Shown here piece by piece: positions 1 to 11,940 of a DNA stretch of 64,000 nucleotides (its first letter is position 1; each line of letters opens with the position of its first letter). Both the position numbers and the translations under genes were made by a program. The notes beneath the pieces are model-generated. The model was not told where the DNA came from, made no database searches, and saw nothing but the letters and a program-made list of their open reading frames with translations. The stretch is from NCBI GenBank assembly GCA_001949185.1, contig BDGG01000006.1, forward strand, positions 2,312,463-2,376,462, in the 5' to 3' direction. Source of the stretch: Ramazzottius varieornatus (lineage: Eukaryota > Tardigrada > Eutardigrada > Parachela > Ramazzottiidae).

Positions 1-744
1 CTCCACTGCATGTACAGAAACACCAAAAGTTGGACGAAAATGCGATTATACGTCAATCTGAGCTTTGCTTTTGAGAATATGTGTCAGAGCAAATACATGA
101 CCCAATGGAGCTTATTATGTGACATAACGTTAACTGGCCTGATCGCTGTCAGTCATTTTTTGCCAAATTCGAGTCCTCATCCAACATGTGTTACTTGTCC
201 CCTTCCGAGGCTGTCATCAAAACCTCGTCAGCCAAAGTAAAAAAATGAGAGACGGTAATCTCGGAAGTAGTTGAACATTTGCAGATGATGACCCAACGAC
301 AAGTGAGGTCTCCAAACGATGCTGGCGATCAAGCGAAGTAGTTCGTGCGTAACCGAAGAACATCTCGCTGCCACACCCTTTCAAACTCGCGCACTGAAAT
401 TGTTCGCGCAGGCTATGGGATGCGTCTACAAGATGTGATTCTTGGTATTTGAGCGTGGAGAGAACGATGGGACCATTCACGACTTCACTCGGGTCGCTCC
501 TCACGTAGGCAGTTCATTGCGAACCTTTCTTGGTATTTGGGTTTGCAATGTGATGTACACTGTAGTGGGTAGCGAGAATAGTGCGGGTGCTTAAGCGCTG
601 ATACCCTCCATAGCATGTTGACGAGTTCTTTGAAATTACCATGGACAACAAAGCTTTCCTGTGGCGTAACATGTTTTCCTTCCATCACAAAGCTGAGTTG
701 CGGAAGTCGAACGCTAAAGTGCTCCAATACAATTCGGTCTTTAG
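1..744. other. No exon recognised
   Basis: This stretch precedes the first recognisable exon of the receptor gene. The missing exons for TM1-TM3 should lie here or before the window, but I see no frame with GPCR signatures, so it is probably intron. No repeat was recognised. Confidence 0.4.
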
Positions 745-2422
745 GTACATTGCCATCGTCCATCCGATGCGTCCGAGGATGAGCAAATACACCGCTTACG
801 TCATAATTGTGGCCATTTGGCTAACCGGAGGCAGCGTCTCTTTTCCAGCCCTGGTCTATAGCGCTACGTTCGCTAATGGCAATACAACCATCTGCTCGCT
901 CCAGTGGGACGCTCCTCAGTCGGAGAAAAAAGTGAATTCAGGTTCGTGCAGAAAGTTGCATTATAGTATTCTGTTCTGCAAATACAACCGGAAACACGAC
1001 AAATTTTCGGTGCGGTACCATCGTGTACACAGTATTGTATTATTGGCCAGAAGCTGATGGACATACCAGACTTTCGCAAAGGACGTCCCACCCTGCACCA
1101 TATTTTTAGACATATTTGAAATATTTACTACCATTAATTACTTTGACAGAACGATTCATTACGAATGGAAATATGTGACAGGTTATTCTATGCACACTAA
1201 TTTTTTACAGAGTTCATCTATCAGTTTGCGTACATGTTCATTACGTACTTCGTTCCTGTGGTGGCGCTGACGTTCGCCTACGGAAGAGTGGCCAAGGAGC
1301 TGTGGGGAACCAAAAGCATCGGGGAGATATCGGTTGCTCAAATCGAAAGTATTAAGAGCAAGAAGAAGGTCATTATTTCTCACTCAATCATTGTAGTCAT
1401 TTCCGGTAGTTTGGCAAGTTTGTGCTATGAATTGGTATATCGTTATTCCCCAACATTTACAGCTCGTTAAAGTCCTCATTTGGGTAATGACGACATGTGC
1501 CATATGCTGGGCACCCTTCCATATATGGTTCATCGTCACCAGCATCAACCGATGCGTACAGTTGTTGAAACACGCTTCTCACATTTTCACAAGGTAATTT
1601 TGGTATTGCAATATTCTTTTATGCTCCAGAATTTCAGCTCTGAATTTCCCTTGCTCCGAGATTTCTAGATCTAGTGTTTGAAAACTGATGGAAACGTGTG
1701 CAACTGAATTGAACAAGGTCTTTGTCTCAGATGGCGCACGTTTACACCGTTACTGGCTGGAAGGGTGCGCCACTGGAGCGCACGATCTAGTTCAAAAAAC
1801 TTGTTCACGTCTCAACGAAGGCTTTCACCGGTTAGTGTGAAAGTATTGATCAAGAGAGTAGCCTAAAATAGAAATTAAGATAAATTATTGAGAATGAGCG
1901 TGAGAGACTTAGATTGATTCGTCATCGATTTTAACCATTCGATTGCTCATTCATCTATTTTTTCGCAGTTCCTACGTCTTAGCAATGTCCAATTCCGTCT
2001 ATAATCCCATTATCTACGTCATCCTCAATCAACGCTTCCGTCAAGGTTTCAAACAAGTTTTTCAATGGCTTCCATGGGTACACTTTGACCCGTCTGAAGC
2101 ACTTGACCGTCCACAGCGAGGCACTGGCCAACATCACAACATTACACGGGACGCCTTCAGTTCGTGCCATGACATGAACACCATGCGCAATGGTGGCTCC
2201 AGCCACGCTCTAGCCAACAGCCACTCCACCTTGAACAATCATAACGGCACTCATCGTACAAGCGGAGCGTCCACATTTCAAAGTCCGACCAGCAGGAATA
2301 CGCTGACTGTGGACGAATCTACCAGGAATAGGTTGTTGCCTAGTTTTGCTCTCCAAGATGCCGATGGCTGCCGGTTAGGCAAAAAAGGCATGGCGAAATG
2401 CGACTCCATTTACTCATTTTGA
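745..2422 (+). CDS. Tachykinin-type neuropeptide receptor, 3' part
   Basis: Rhodopsin-family GPCR, incomplete at the 5' end. Four exons fit: 745-941, 1211-1368, 1463-1593 and 1969-2422; their phases (1, 0, 2) agree. The first opens with [15 protein letters not shown], the end of the DRY motif and second intracellular loop in the form typical of tachykinin receptors, then TM4. The second carries TM5 and the loop motif [10 protein letters not shown], also tachykinin-receptor-like. The third has TM6 with CAICWAPFH, the fourth TM7 with [10 protein letters not shown] and a hydrophilic Ser/Asn/Thr-rich tail. By family knowledge it would bind a peptide at the plasma membrane and signal through G proteins. 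The 375-nt intron 1594-1968 carries a copy of the hairpin element found in POLR2B introns. GPCR assignment is firm, the tachykinin subtype less so. Confidence 0.82.
1713..1795. repeat. Intronic hairpin element, copy 1 (receptor gene)
   Basis: The arms ATGGCGCACG and GTGCGCCACT flank a loop of about 20 nt containing CCGTTACTGGCTGG. Arms and loop resemble the copies in POLR2B introns. It lies in the last intron of the receptor gene. Confidence 0.7.
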
Positions 2423-2627
2423 AATCTCAGCATTAGATGTTTGACTGATCCCGAAAGTTATTTTTCTCCTCCAGAATCTAGGCTTGTATGAAATCCGAAA
2501 AACTGAACGTCTTGTGATGTTGAAGCTGGCACTTCGGAGAAGATTAAAAAAACGATTCAACGTTACAGTACGCTTCCCAATGTCATTTACTCAATAAACA
2601 CTGCGCACTCTGAATGACCAGGGAACT

Positions 2628-2665
2628 ATTACCACCGTGCAGACGGAAGTCTGCACGGTGGTAAT
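2628..2665. repeat. Perfect 17-bp-arm hairpin
   Basis: ATTACCACCGTGCAGAC is followed by a 4-nt loop and its exact reverse complement. It lies about 200 bp after the receptor stop codon. It could be a MITE end-fusion or a structured 3' UTR element; the function is unknown. Confidence 0.9.
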
Positions 2666-2759
2666 TTGCTATGAAATTTCATGCTCAGACTGAATCTTTC
2701 CTGAATCAGGATGTAGTCTGAATCAGGATGTAGTCTACCGTGCTATGTAGTAGTTGTTC

Positions 2760-3517
2760 CAGTACTGTTCCAATGTGACTTTCGGGATTTTAAATTTTTA
2801 ATTGCAATTACGATTAATTGGAATACCCGGAACAGCAGCAATTCCAATTTTCGGACAGCAACTCACTGTCAGCTAAATCAGAAATTACACTACAATGAAA
2901 TTCAGCTCGCGACAGCAATTTAAATCATTTCAATTGCTGTGGCCCATTTTTGAGATTCGAATATTCATATAATTGGTGTTAAGGCAGCTTGAGTCTCTCG
3001 TTCTATGCGCGTGGAATGCCCGTCAGATGTTCAGCACGACGCGCTGAATGATCAGGTACTATAGTGCCCCCTCGAACCTCGCGCGAACGTCGTCATATTC
3101 GCGAAACAGCCTTTGGACGGTTGGTAGGAAAAACTGTTGGGACCGGGGTTTAAATTCACGCGTACGGTGATGTATCGCGCGTGGCTCACGAAGCAGTACA
3201 GTAAGCATCGTACCTTGCTCCGTTGTGCGACATGCACATACGCACAAATATTCTCCCAGTCAAGCACCAGAAACACGAAAAGATCCTGGAACTTAATGCA
3301 CTCACATGCGTTTTACTGCGCTGTTGGCGCAAATCTAATAATCTGAATAATTATTTGGGTATTTAATTGTCAATTATAATTTCTTCTACTTTTCCGAATA
3401 CCAACACAATTTTAGGTAATATTGAACTTGTCCAGCCGGGGATTTTCATTGTAATATTGGAATTCCATAACGGTCGTTTTTGGCCGTTTTCAATTATTAA
3501 TGATCGGAACAACACTG
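2760..3517. mobile_element. hAT-like MITE, family with CAGT.TGTTCC ends, copy A
   Basis: The left end CAGTACTGTTCC and the right end GGAACAACACTG are imperfect inverted repeats. The inside is AT-rich, with the subterminal motif ATTACGATTAAT. The same end and subterminal motifs recur at 59238-60182 and, shortened, at 9812-9943. The flanks GTTGTTCC and GTTGTCCC look like an imperfect 8-bp target duplication, as hAT elements make. No transposase ORF is visible. Confidence 0.55.
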
Positions 3518-3684
3518 GTTGTCCCGAGACATTCCCTACAAATGTCTGTCGTCGTTCTGTGATTTAACTTGCAATTTCCTGCAGCAAGTATTCAATAATC
3601 ACGGACGCTCTATAGATCAAATAATTTAATGATTCTTGACTGACAAAAATAATACTTTCTGAAAAATCGAGCGGAAAGCTTCAT

Positions 3685-6600
3685 TCATGAATCAAGCTTC
3701 GCCTTTCGCTTCTCCCGCCCCAAAGGCCATCTGATGTTCTGAGAAAATTGTTCTTCATTCTGCATAGAAGGACTCATAAATTGATTATCGTTCTGGAAAT
3801 TAACCGGTCCCCTTCTGTCCACACGGTCTAAGCGATCCAGCCGGTCTCGCTGACGATTAGGTTGCTGGTTTCCATTGTTCTGGTTTTGTTGGTCTTGCTC
3901 AAAGTTACCGAAGGCATGTGTGCGTGAGCCACTGGGAAGCGCGCGATCCACCGGAAGATTAGGGCTGGGCGCTACATCGACAAATGCTACAGTTAGTACT
4001 ACGATAGAGCGGTGGTGGCAAGAAAGTGGCGGTCCTTACTTATAGGGCTAATGGTGGTAGCAGCATTTGGGTTAATTGTGACGACGCCCGGTACGATCTG
4101 GCCGTTGTTCAGGCCATTGTTGATTCCGGAGTATTGCGAACTGGAGGTTGCTCCATATTGCGCTGTCCCTGTTCCCGCTCCGAAGCCGAGGCCGTACTGC
4201 GGTACGGTCTGTAAACTGCAACACATTCGGTCAAGCGAACAACACCAACACTGGGCAGGGCCCGAGACAACGGCTTGAGACCAAAGTGATTCGGTCCACG
4301 GGATCTAGGAGCTACTGTACAGTGTTTATTTCAAGCCGATGCATTACCTTGTCCCGTAGCCAGACTGCATTCCCACTCCTAAGCCTAAGCCCGGATACTG
4401 GCTCATACCCACACTGCCGAAGGGGCTCCCCAGCATCGACTGACCGTATAACCCGGCGCCACCTAGGCTCATGCCGCCGTACCCGCCGCCCTGCTGCAGG
4501 CCAACACCGTAGCTCCCAAGACCGCCTAGTTGGCTTCCATAACCGCCACCGAGAGCTGAAGAAGTATAGCTGAAACAGCATAAACTTGAAATATGCCGAG
4601 AAAACCAGTAAAGCCCGAACTCACCCGCCAACACCGCCGATGCCGCCGATTCCTGTGCCACCGTATCCCCTGAAAAGAAAATATTTAATTTTTCTGTTCC
4701 TGATTATGAAAACATTCTACGGGAAAGTACCCCATTCCACCAATGCCACCAATGCCACCAATGCCACCAATTCCGGAAGTACCGTATCCGGACCCCATGC
4801 CCGTTCCGATACCAGCACCACCCCCGCCATAGCCACTACCGATGCCAGATGAACCGTAACCACCGACTCCACCACCTATGCCTATGCGGAAAAAGCTTCA
4901 CGTATGGAACATTGATGGAACTAAAGGGGGGGGGGGGCATACCTCCAAGTCCACCACCGTATCCTCCAACACCAGCTCCGATACCACCACCGTACCCAGA
5001 GCCCACACCGCCTAGACCACCAGAACTGTAACCTGTGCCGATACCCGTACCGATGCCTCCTGTACCGTAACCGAGGCTAGACCCAAAGCCTGTCTGTCCA
5101 TAACCACCAGCCCCAATACCGCCAACACCACCCCCACCGTATGAGCCAAGTCCACCACCGATGCCTGTCTGTCCGTATCCTGCGCCGATGCCACCACCAA
5201 CACCACCTCCGAACCCAGTCTGTCCGTAACCACCGACACCAGCACCGATGCCCGACTGACCATACCCACCACCTCCTCCAATACCACCGATACCATTCTG
5301 TCCATAACCACCAAGTCCACCTCCCAATCCGGACATGCCATAACCGCCACCGAGACCTCCTAATCCCGATTGTCCATATCCGCCGACGCCTAGTTGGCCA
5401 AGTCCGGACTGTCCGTAGCCCCCCAGGCCACCTCCGTAGCCACCACCACCACCACCGTAATGCATAGCGCCTAGGCTTTGTGATCCATAGCCACCAAGTG
5501 CGCCGCCTCCGCCACCACCGTAACCACCCAGGCCTCCACCGACACCTTGCATCCCGTAGCCGCCCCCAAGGCCGCCACCTAGCCCACCTCCGTAGCCACT
5601 ACCACCGCCCATGAGTCCTCCTCCATAACCACCTTGCATACCGTAACCGCCACCGCCGAAACCACCACCACTGCCGCCGTAGCCACCTCCCCCACCTGAG
5701 TTTCCATAGCCACCGCCTCCGCCACTATTGCCGTAACCACCACCACCTCCGCCACTATTGCCGTAACCACCACCACCTCCGCCACCGTTACCGTTACCGT
5801 AACCACCACCACCTCCGCCTGTATTGCCATATCCTCCACCGCCACCGCTGTTCCCGTAGCCTCCATTTCCACCTCCGTTACCGCCTCCGTAATTTCCCCC
5901 ACCGTTGCTGTATCCACCTCCTCCGTTACTACCACCGCCGTAGCCTCCTCCTCCACTGTTTCCTCCATATCCACCACCGTTACCTCCGCCGTTGTTTCCG
6001 TAACCACCTCCACCGTTATTATTACCGCCGTAGCCACCACCACCCCCTCCACCTGAGTTTCCGTACCCTCCCATGCTACTAAACCCACTGGAGCCCTGGT
6101 TGTAACCGCCACCGCCGCCACCACCACCGGATCCGTATCCGCTGTTTCCGTTGTTGTTGCTGCCTACCATTCCGTAGCTTCCAGAGTTACCTCCAGTATT
6201 CCCACCATAACTGCCTCCTCCGCCGTTATTTCCTCCATAGCCTGCGCTACCACCTGAGCCGCCACCGTAACCTCCTTGGCTGTTACCGTAACCAGATGCT
6301 CCAGATCCACCAGAAGTGCCTCCATAACTGTTTGAGCCAGTGCCGTAACCTGCAGAATGTACCACAGTTATGTCTCAACTTTGGGAAACTGGTCTTTCCA
6401 TGAAATCATTTCTTGGCACTCACGCTGACCAGAAGCAGCTGGAGTTCCAGAATTGGTATTCTGGCTGGCAGACTGCGCAGATCCCGTACTGTACATCATG
6501 CCAATTTGCGAAGACCTGCGACAACGTAACTTGAAATCAGAAAGCCGTATAGAATGCTGCGACTAAGAGCACCGGTCAATTTGGTCATTGAATTTCACTC

Positions 6601-7764
6601 TGTGACGCTTACGCTGATGGTTGTGGAGCTCCGTTGCCCATGGCATACTGTCTGGGGCCGTTCTCGATCCTTTGTGGTCCCTCGTAGTTCCACGACGTCC
6701 GGCTCATCGTAGACTGGAACGTCCCGTTCCCGTTCGAGTGAGCTGGAATGGCTTCTCGTTTCTTTCGACCGCCTATCCTGCTCAATCCTCTTCCTGCCCC
6801 CCGCGATCCAAAACTGATTTGGTTGACACGAAACTGCGGTAAGTTCTCCGTTGTATCTTGTTCAACCGCCGATGGTACCGTCACCGCTTCCACCGTCACA
6901 GGTTCAACCATCGGGAGCGCTGGACTGATAGTGCTGCTTCTGCGTGGGGCGTGAGTTCCATTCTGCACACTTGGGTCCTTCAGCACGCTGGACAGAGGAG
7001 TTTCGACGGCTGACACAATGACAACCCTGTCCAGCTGGGAAATGTTCTTTGGAGGAGCATGGGTGCCGTTTTGAGCAGAGAGAGGAAGAGCGTTCCATAG
7101 CGGAGACTCACTGGCAGATATCGTGCTGTTACTACTTTCCAAGCTGGTTGTGTTGCCTTCGAGGGTTCCGTTTTGGACAGCAGTGTATTCCGCGAGGGAA
7201 ACATTGTTGCTAGTAGTGAAGTTGTCCACATGTTCGACCACGTATTCCACATTGTGCGAAGGCTCACTCGAAATTTCTTTTTGTCCTTTCGCCGACGTGT
7301 CGGCATTCGTTGTCAGCTGAACGTTGATGTCCGTACCTTCTGGAGCGCTTCCTGGAAGAACAGCACAATTTGCACACGCTCCAATCAAGTAAAGGAAGCA
7401 GTTTCCGATACGACTGTGCTTAGAATTACTATACGGGAAATTTAACTGATGTCTTACCTGGGTTTGGACGAGGAGCTGGCGCAGCTTTGAGATCAAGGAG
7501 CTTTTCAGCAATGAGTGCATTCTTAAGCACTGCACCCGGGTTCGCGGCGCTAGTTCCCGTGCCAGCAGGGACTGCCAACCGTTGAGCAGTTCCGCCTGAT
7601 GGGCTCGCTGCACTACCAGCAGCGCCTCCACAGGCTGTTCGGACTATTTGATTCCATAAAAAATAATCATCTGCATCAGGAAATAATTCTGCGTCCAGAA
7701 AGGATATAAAAAATCCGGATAGAAGGAAGGGCGTTAGCCATAAATGCCATTTGAATCGTGTCAT
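3685..7764 (-). CDS. Secreted Gly/Tyr-rich structural-type protein
   Basis: Nine exons fit on the minus strand: 7458-7764, 6613-7351, 6424-6515, 4943-6349, 4731-4881, 4625-4669, 4348-4569, 4040-4215 and 3685-3971. They total 3426 nt, about 1141 residues. The ATG at 7764 opens a signal peptide (hydrophobic WLTPFLLSGFFISFLDA). Residues ~100-350 are Ser/Thr/Asn-rich with many N-glycosylation sequons, a repeated QNGTHAP, and a furin-like RKKRE site. Exon 4 (~470 residues) is almost wholly Gly with Tyr, Asn and Ser in GGGYGN-like repeats, passing into GG[IL]GGYGQ repeats. The C-terminus switches to Gln/Asn/Arg/Asp-rich sequence and ends with a basic tail. Composition resembles cuticular, silk-like or adhesive Gly-rich proteins; no folded domain is visible, so the role is unknown. 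A run of 12 G lies just inside the intron after exon 4. Confidence 0.8.
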
Positions 7765-8719
7765 GGCAAAATCGGAGAAACAACGGAAACTAAGCAGTTT
7801 AAGCGTCGTAAGGTGCCACCACGCCAAGGATATGCTTGTTGACGCCGGACAGTTCAATCTAGAATGAAGATGCCAAAAAGCAGGTTTGTAACAATGGCAT
7901 CCTTAAATATACAACAGCGCAGTTATAAACAATTCAACGGCAACTGTCGAAAGATGAACACCACGATAACAGTGTCCACTCTGAAGTCAACCACTGGTTA
8001 AACAAAGAGGTGGAGATGACTGTTTAAGTCAGAGCTCAGGTTGTCAGCTTGTGCTTGTGAGTCAACGAGACTCCTTAAGAAACGAACGTTGGGGAAGGGA
8101 GAACAGAGGGAGTGCTGGTCGGGTACTCGAGAGAGTCAAATCGCCCACCAGAAATACGGTACAACAACGGCCAGTTTTGATGGCCACAACACAGCAGTTG
8201 CTTGACGTTGTACAAGATAGTTTGGCTCAAACTCTTAGTCGGGAGCCGTTCTTCGAGCAAGACTAGATTCTTGGTAAAGACGGTAGTAAGAAACGAACGA
8301 GACGCTTCCTGTTGATAGTAAGGTATCACATTATCAAAGCTGTTTGGTGGTCAAGGATGTCTTTCCTGCTTGACATGAGGTAGGCTAACATTGACATAGC
8401 CATGCCGACACGTTATAGTCTGACTCTCAACTATTGATTAATTTTCACAAGTGTTGCGACAATAGCTGACATCGAACGCACTGCATCGTGGACGAGGTAT
8501 CGCCTTGTAGATGAGTGCTGTAAACCACTGGCCGGGCCGTTCTTAGAGGTTAGTATGTATAGTAGGGATAAGATGGATTTGACGTCATGACTTCTTCGAC
8601 CAATTAGAACAAAAATCTGGCTCTTCCTTTCCTTTCAACGCGGTCCGAAAATTTGGCCCAGAACAACGTTAACCAGCGACGTTTGTACATGTTCCGTGTG
8701 AAGGATATTTCAGAGGTCA
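7765..8719. other. Intergenic, upstream of the Gly-rich gene
   Basis: This should contain the promoter and 5' UTR of the minus-strand secreted protein gene. Two ~70-85-residue frames lie over each other at 8051-8329 without recognisable features. I see no convincing gene or repeat. Confidence 0.4.
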
Positions 8720-8926
8720 GTACACGCACGACGGGAAGTTATGTGGCCAGTAAGAATTATGGGACCAGGCGGAAAAGACGGCAAAATGGAAATTCAAACG
8801 TAGAAAAGTGTCCAAAAGTGCATTAATATGAATCCGTCGCGAGCGTACGTACTTCCGTACCGCCGTAGCGAAAAGGCCTGGTCCTATAATTTTTACTGGC
8901 CCCATAATTTCCCGTCGTGAGTGTAC
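8720..8926. mobile_element. MITE, GTACAC-family copy 1
   Basis: The ends GTACACGCACGACGGGAA and TTCCCGTCGTGAGTGTAC are inverted repeats that continue inward for about 50 bp (GGCCAGTAAGAATTATGGGA against its complement). The 207-bp element contains CGTACGTACTTCCGTACC. Diverged copies lie at 53672-53865 and 56909-57106. It has no coding capacity. Confidence 0.8.
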
Positions 8927-9811
8927 AGTTTCGTGTTTTTCGTTCCGTTGATCACAACAGTCATCTAGATTCTATGACGTCTTCCGAGTCGGCTGAGTCG
9001 GTCTGCTCTCTATGGCTAGTTCCCTAACACTCGACCGCGAAAACTGGCACAAACCCCTGCTGAAAAACAGAGTAGCTTCGGAACTGCCAAGTGGAGCGGC
9101 GGCATCGTGAAGACGAACATCCACGGTTTAAAGAGCGTACCAACGGATGCCCAAACTGCAGTCCATGTCGATACTCGACTATACATCATCCGCAACATCA
9201 TGGACGGCGAAATGGCGTTTGGGATGATTGCAATCAGGAGCGGTGACCAAGCGATCAGCGAGGTCGGTGCAATCCGGCTGACCACCAGCAAGTTGAAGAA
9301 CGAGGTTCGAGTTCGAGTCAGATGCTGGATACGGTCAAACTTCTCTGATCTTAAATTTCCGAGGTAAGGAACATAATTCAGGCACAGCAATTTTTACAGT
9401 TCAGGCATATTTCTTGAGTTCCTGCTGCATTTAATCGCGTGCTTGTTTCTTTTCCAGCGGTAGATCAATCTCTCTCCTCATGGTCCAAATATGTTTGGAT
9501 ACGATGAAATGTTGTAGGTCGAAAGAATCTGTTGTGAGGGAGAGACGGGTCTGCCCAATGCGAAAAAAACTAAAGTTGTATCAACAAGTGTACGATAAGA
9601 AATCAATCAAGCGTTGATAATAAAGCTTAAACTTTTCGCATCGCCCGAGTTATGTCCTGTACGTAGTTCCAGCCAATTATGGAGCGGCAGACGGTTTCAC
9701 ACTATCCATGACTCATCTGCCTTAACAACCAATAACTTAGCTGCTCTCGCTGAGAAATCACAGGGTAGCATAGATATGATACCGTCAACCGCTCAATAAC
9801 TGACTGCAAAG
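8927..9811. other. Intergenic; weak ORF 9107-9367 (+)
   Basis: An open frame of 86 codons from 9107 (continuing open upstream to about 9050) is more protein-like than its neighbours, with no recognisable family. An ATG at 9012 opens a different, 32-codon frame, so a frameshifted or spliced remnant is possible. No confident gene. Confidence 0.25.
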
Positions 9812-9943
9812 CAGTGTTGTTCCGATAAAACGTATTTTGATGTATAATGCAGAATTCAATTTCGATCTGGGCCGCTGTAACCATAGACTTAACATGGGCA
9901 ACCGGATTTGAATTGGTTCTGCTGTCGTATCGAAACAACACTG
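9812..9943. mobile_element. Short MITE with CAGTGTTGTTCCGATA ends, copy C
   Basis: CAGTGTTGTTCCGATA at the left matches the reverse complement of the right end in 15 of 16 positions. At 132 bp it looks like an internally deleted member of the family at 2760-3517 and 59238-60182. A target duplication is not convincing. Confidence 0.6.
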
Positions 9944-11517
9944 CTGTAATAGAAAATAAGCAGATTATTTGCGGTCAACTGTGGAGCGACTTCCTTCTCC
10001 TTCTCCGAGTTTCCTTCTCATATTTCCCCTCGTACGCACCCGATGTGAACGTTCGAGCTGTCCTTTCGAGCTAGTTTAACCGTATCCGGCATCGCTGCTT
10101 TCAGTGGTTCATCCACGTGAACGGGTACAAAAAAAGGAGGAGGACGACGGATAAGAAGTGAACCGTGAGAAAACTCTTCGATAATACTGGTAGGTTTTGG
10201 AAGGATAACTGAGTTTGACATGGTTTGATAGGCTCGGCAAATGAGTAATACAGATTGCCACTGGTTAGCATGAGGATTTGCACCAATATCTAAGCTGCAA
10301 TGCAGAAACGCCAAAGTCAGCTTTTCTAATTCGATTGCCAAGTTGGTTCGGAACTTTTCTGTTCTCTCGCGATATTTCCGATGACGTAGGTGTGTTTACA
10401 TCAAGTTGGGGATAAAAACTCAAACATGGAACTTTTTCGACCGTATTTGACTTGCTGCGGTATGCCTTCCCTACCGGAAGACATGGCAGCCAAGTTTTTC
10501 ACGCAGTATGCCAGAACAACTAATCGAATCATGGCCCGGCCGAAGCAGCTCAAAAAATTGTACGGAAAGTGTGGAAGTATGAATGGTAAAGCAGCAATCT
10601 GACTTTTTCCCATCGAAATGTCAGGTTGTAGCAAGTTGGCGTGGACAGGGTGTATTATGCGCATCAGAATCAAAAGCCGAATCGTTCCACAGATCAGCGG
10701 CAACCGCCCTTTTTGTGCTGGGTGAGTTCATAACACTTCAACCTTTACGACTCGCAGAAGACCAGTTCAGACTACCGTGTTCTGGATATTTTTAGGGTAT
10801 GATTAACCTAAAGTTACTTCAGGGAGTTTATTCGGCTGGACCTCCAAAGAACGTCCGTTAACGAATTAGGTCTGCAGACTCCGCCAAAGGTACGAAACGA
10901 AGATACGTGTGGGAAACGTGTTCGATCCTCACCAAGCTGAAAGTCAGGGTCGGTAAAAGAATATACCGGAAGAGACAGTCTATGTAACTGATCGTAAGAG
11001 CGCCAGAAGCCATACGGCGGCTCCCATCAGAGTGCTTTGTGTAGGTGCGAAGTGGATGAGACGGACTGGTAAAGACGGAACTCCGGCTCCATTTGGGAAA
11101 ATGACTAGTCAGGTTCCACTACACCTACGTCCCTCGGGCTCACCCAACCCGGCACCTGGCGCTCTTTGCTATCGGGAGATCCTATTAACGCACCTGACAG
11201 GAGAAATGCACGTCTAGATACGCGGGGCTGCCCCCGGGGTAGGACCCCTGGTGACCGTGTTGTTTGAGGGGAACTACCCTTGACCTTCCAACCTGACGAG
11301 CTGACCTTTCTTCAGTGACCTTTATCGGAATGTTACTCACGTAACTCACCGCCTAACGTCATCACCTCGACCGGAAGTGATGACGTCATCGGCGCGCTCC
11401 GATAACGCAGTTATCATTTTCTTTGATTTATTGTGTGGGTCTTCTTTCTTTCTTCACGTTTTATTTGTTGACCATTCTTTTCTTACAAGTACAAAGTCTA
11501 AGAAGAGGAGAAGAATG
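9944..11517. other. Intergenic, no gene recognised
   Basis: Short overlapping frames at 10018-10341 (-), 10390-10602 (+) and 10401-10703 (-) have no recognisable motifs. A perfect 10-bp-arm hairpin with arms ACGTCATCAC/GTGATGACGT lies at 11356-11386, just outside the Polinton remnant. Nothing else is supported. Confidence 0.4.
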
Positions 11518-11865
11518 CTAAGACTCAGAAATGCCTTCGTCAATGTCCAGCTCCATGAGCAGGTCGTTTTCGTTCTTCTTCAGTTCTTCCCAGCAAAAGT
11601 AATCCTCAGCAGGAATCGGCAGCGTCTTCCCGTCCTTGGTCACCTTTTTTAGCAGACAACGATCCTTCAAGTCCTGGTACACCATTTTGGCGCACGAATT
11701 GATTGCGCACGTTTCGCAGCACGAAGGCAGTCCCTTGTATTCGTGTCCAAAGGCATGGCAGTAGGCCGTAAATTTTCCATACTGCACGCTTATCAGGAAC
11801 TCTCGACGACATCCTTCATCCGCAGCGATGATCCGGATAACGTCCTCGCACGTGGGATAAACCAT
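11518..11865 (-). CDS. Small Cys-rich ORF of the Polinton remnant
   Basis: An open frame of 115 residues with ten cysteines, several in pairs or close spacing (SCCETCAINSC), and an acidic C-terminal tail. It starts 76 nt after the protease stop and has no interruptions. I do not recognise a family. It may be one of the small accessory proteins of Polintons, possibly zinc-binding; that is inferred from Cys content only. Confidence 0.5.
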   Translation of the reverse strand: MVYPTCEDVIRIIAADEGCRREFLISVQYGKFTAYCHAFGHEYKGLPSCCETCAINSCAKMVYQDLKDRCLLKKVTKDGKTLPIPAEDYFCWEELKKNENDLLMELDIDEGISES

Positions 11866-11940
11866 GTTGGTAATGGAAAGGAAATAAAAATGAGATATAT
11901 GGCTCGTTTATATACAGAAAATGCAGAACGGCATTAACAA

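Larger units (their letters stand above)
2423..3684. other. Intergenic region with palindrome and MITE
   Basis: No gene is supported between the receptor and the Gly-rich gene. The region holds a perfect 38-bp palindrome and an AT-rich inverted-repeat element, listed separately. Short ORFs near 3050-3570 have no recognisable features. Confidence 0.5.

Noticed and set aside
5012-6127. Long alternative-frame ORFs (182, 112 and 108 codons) over the Gly-rich exon
   Set aside because: They are shadows of the low-complexity GGN/TAY codon pattern in other frames; the Gly/Tyr frame splices consistently with signal peptide and C-terminus.
9016-9390. 124-codon minus-strand hydrophobic ORF as a membrane protein
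   Set aside because: It lies opposite a more protein-like + strand frame and its hydrophobicity looks like an antisense artefact; neither strand has a recognised family.
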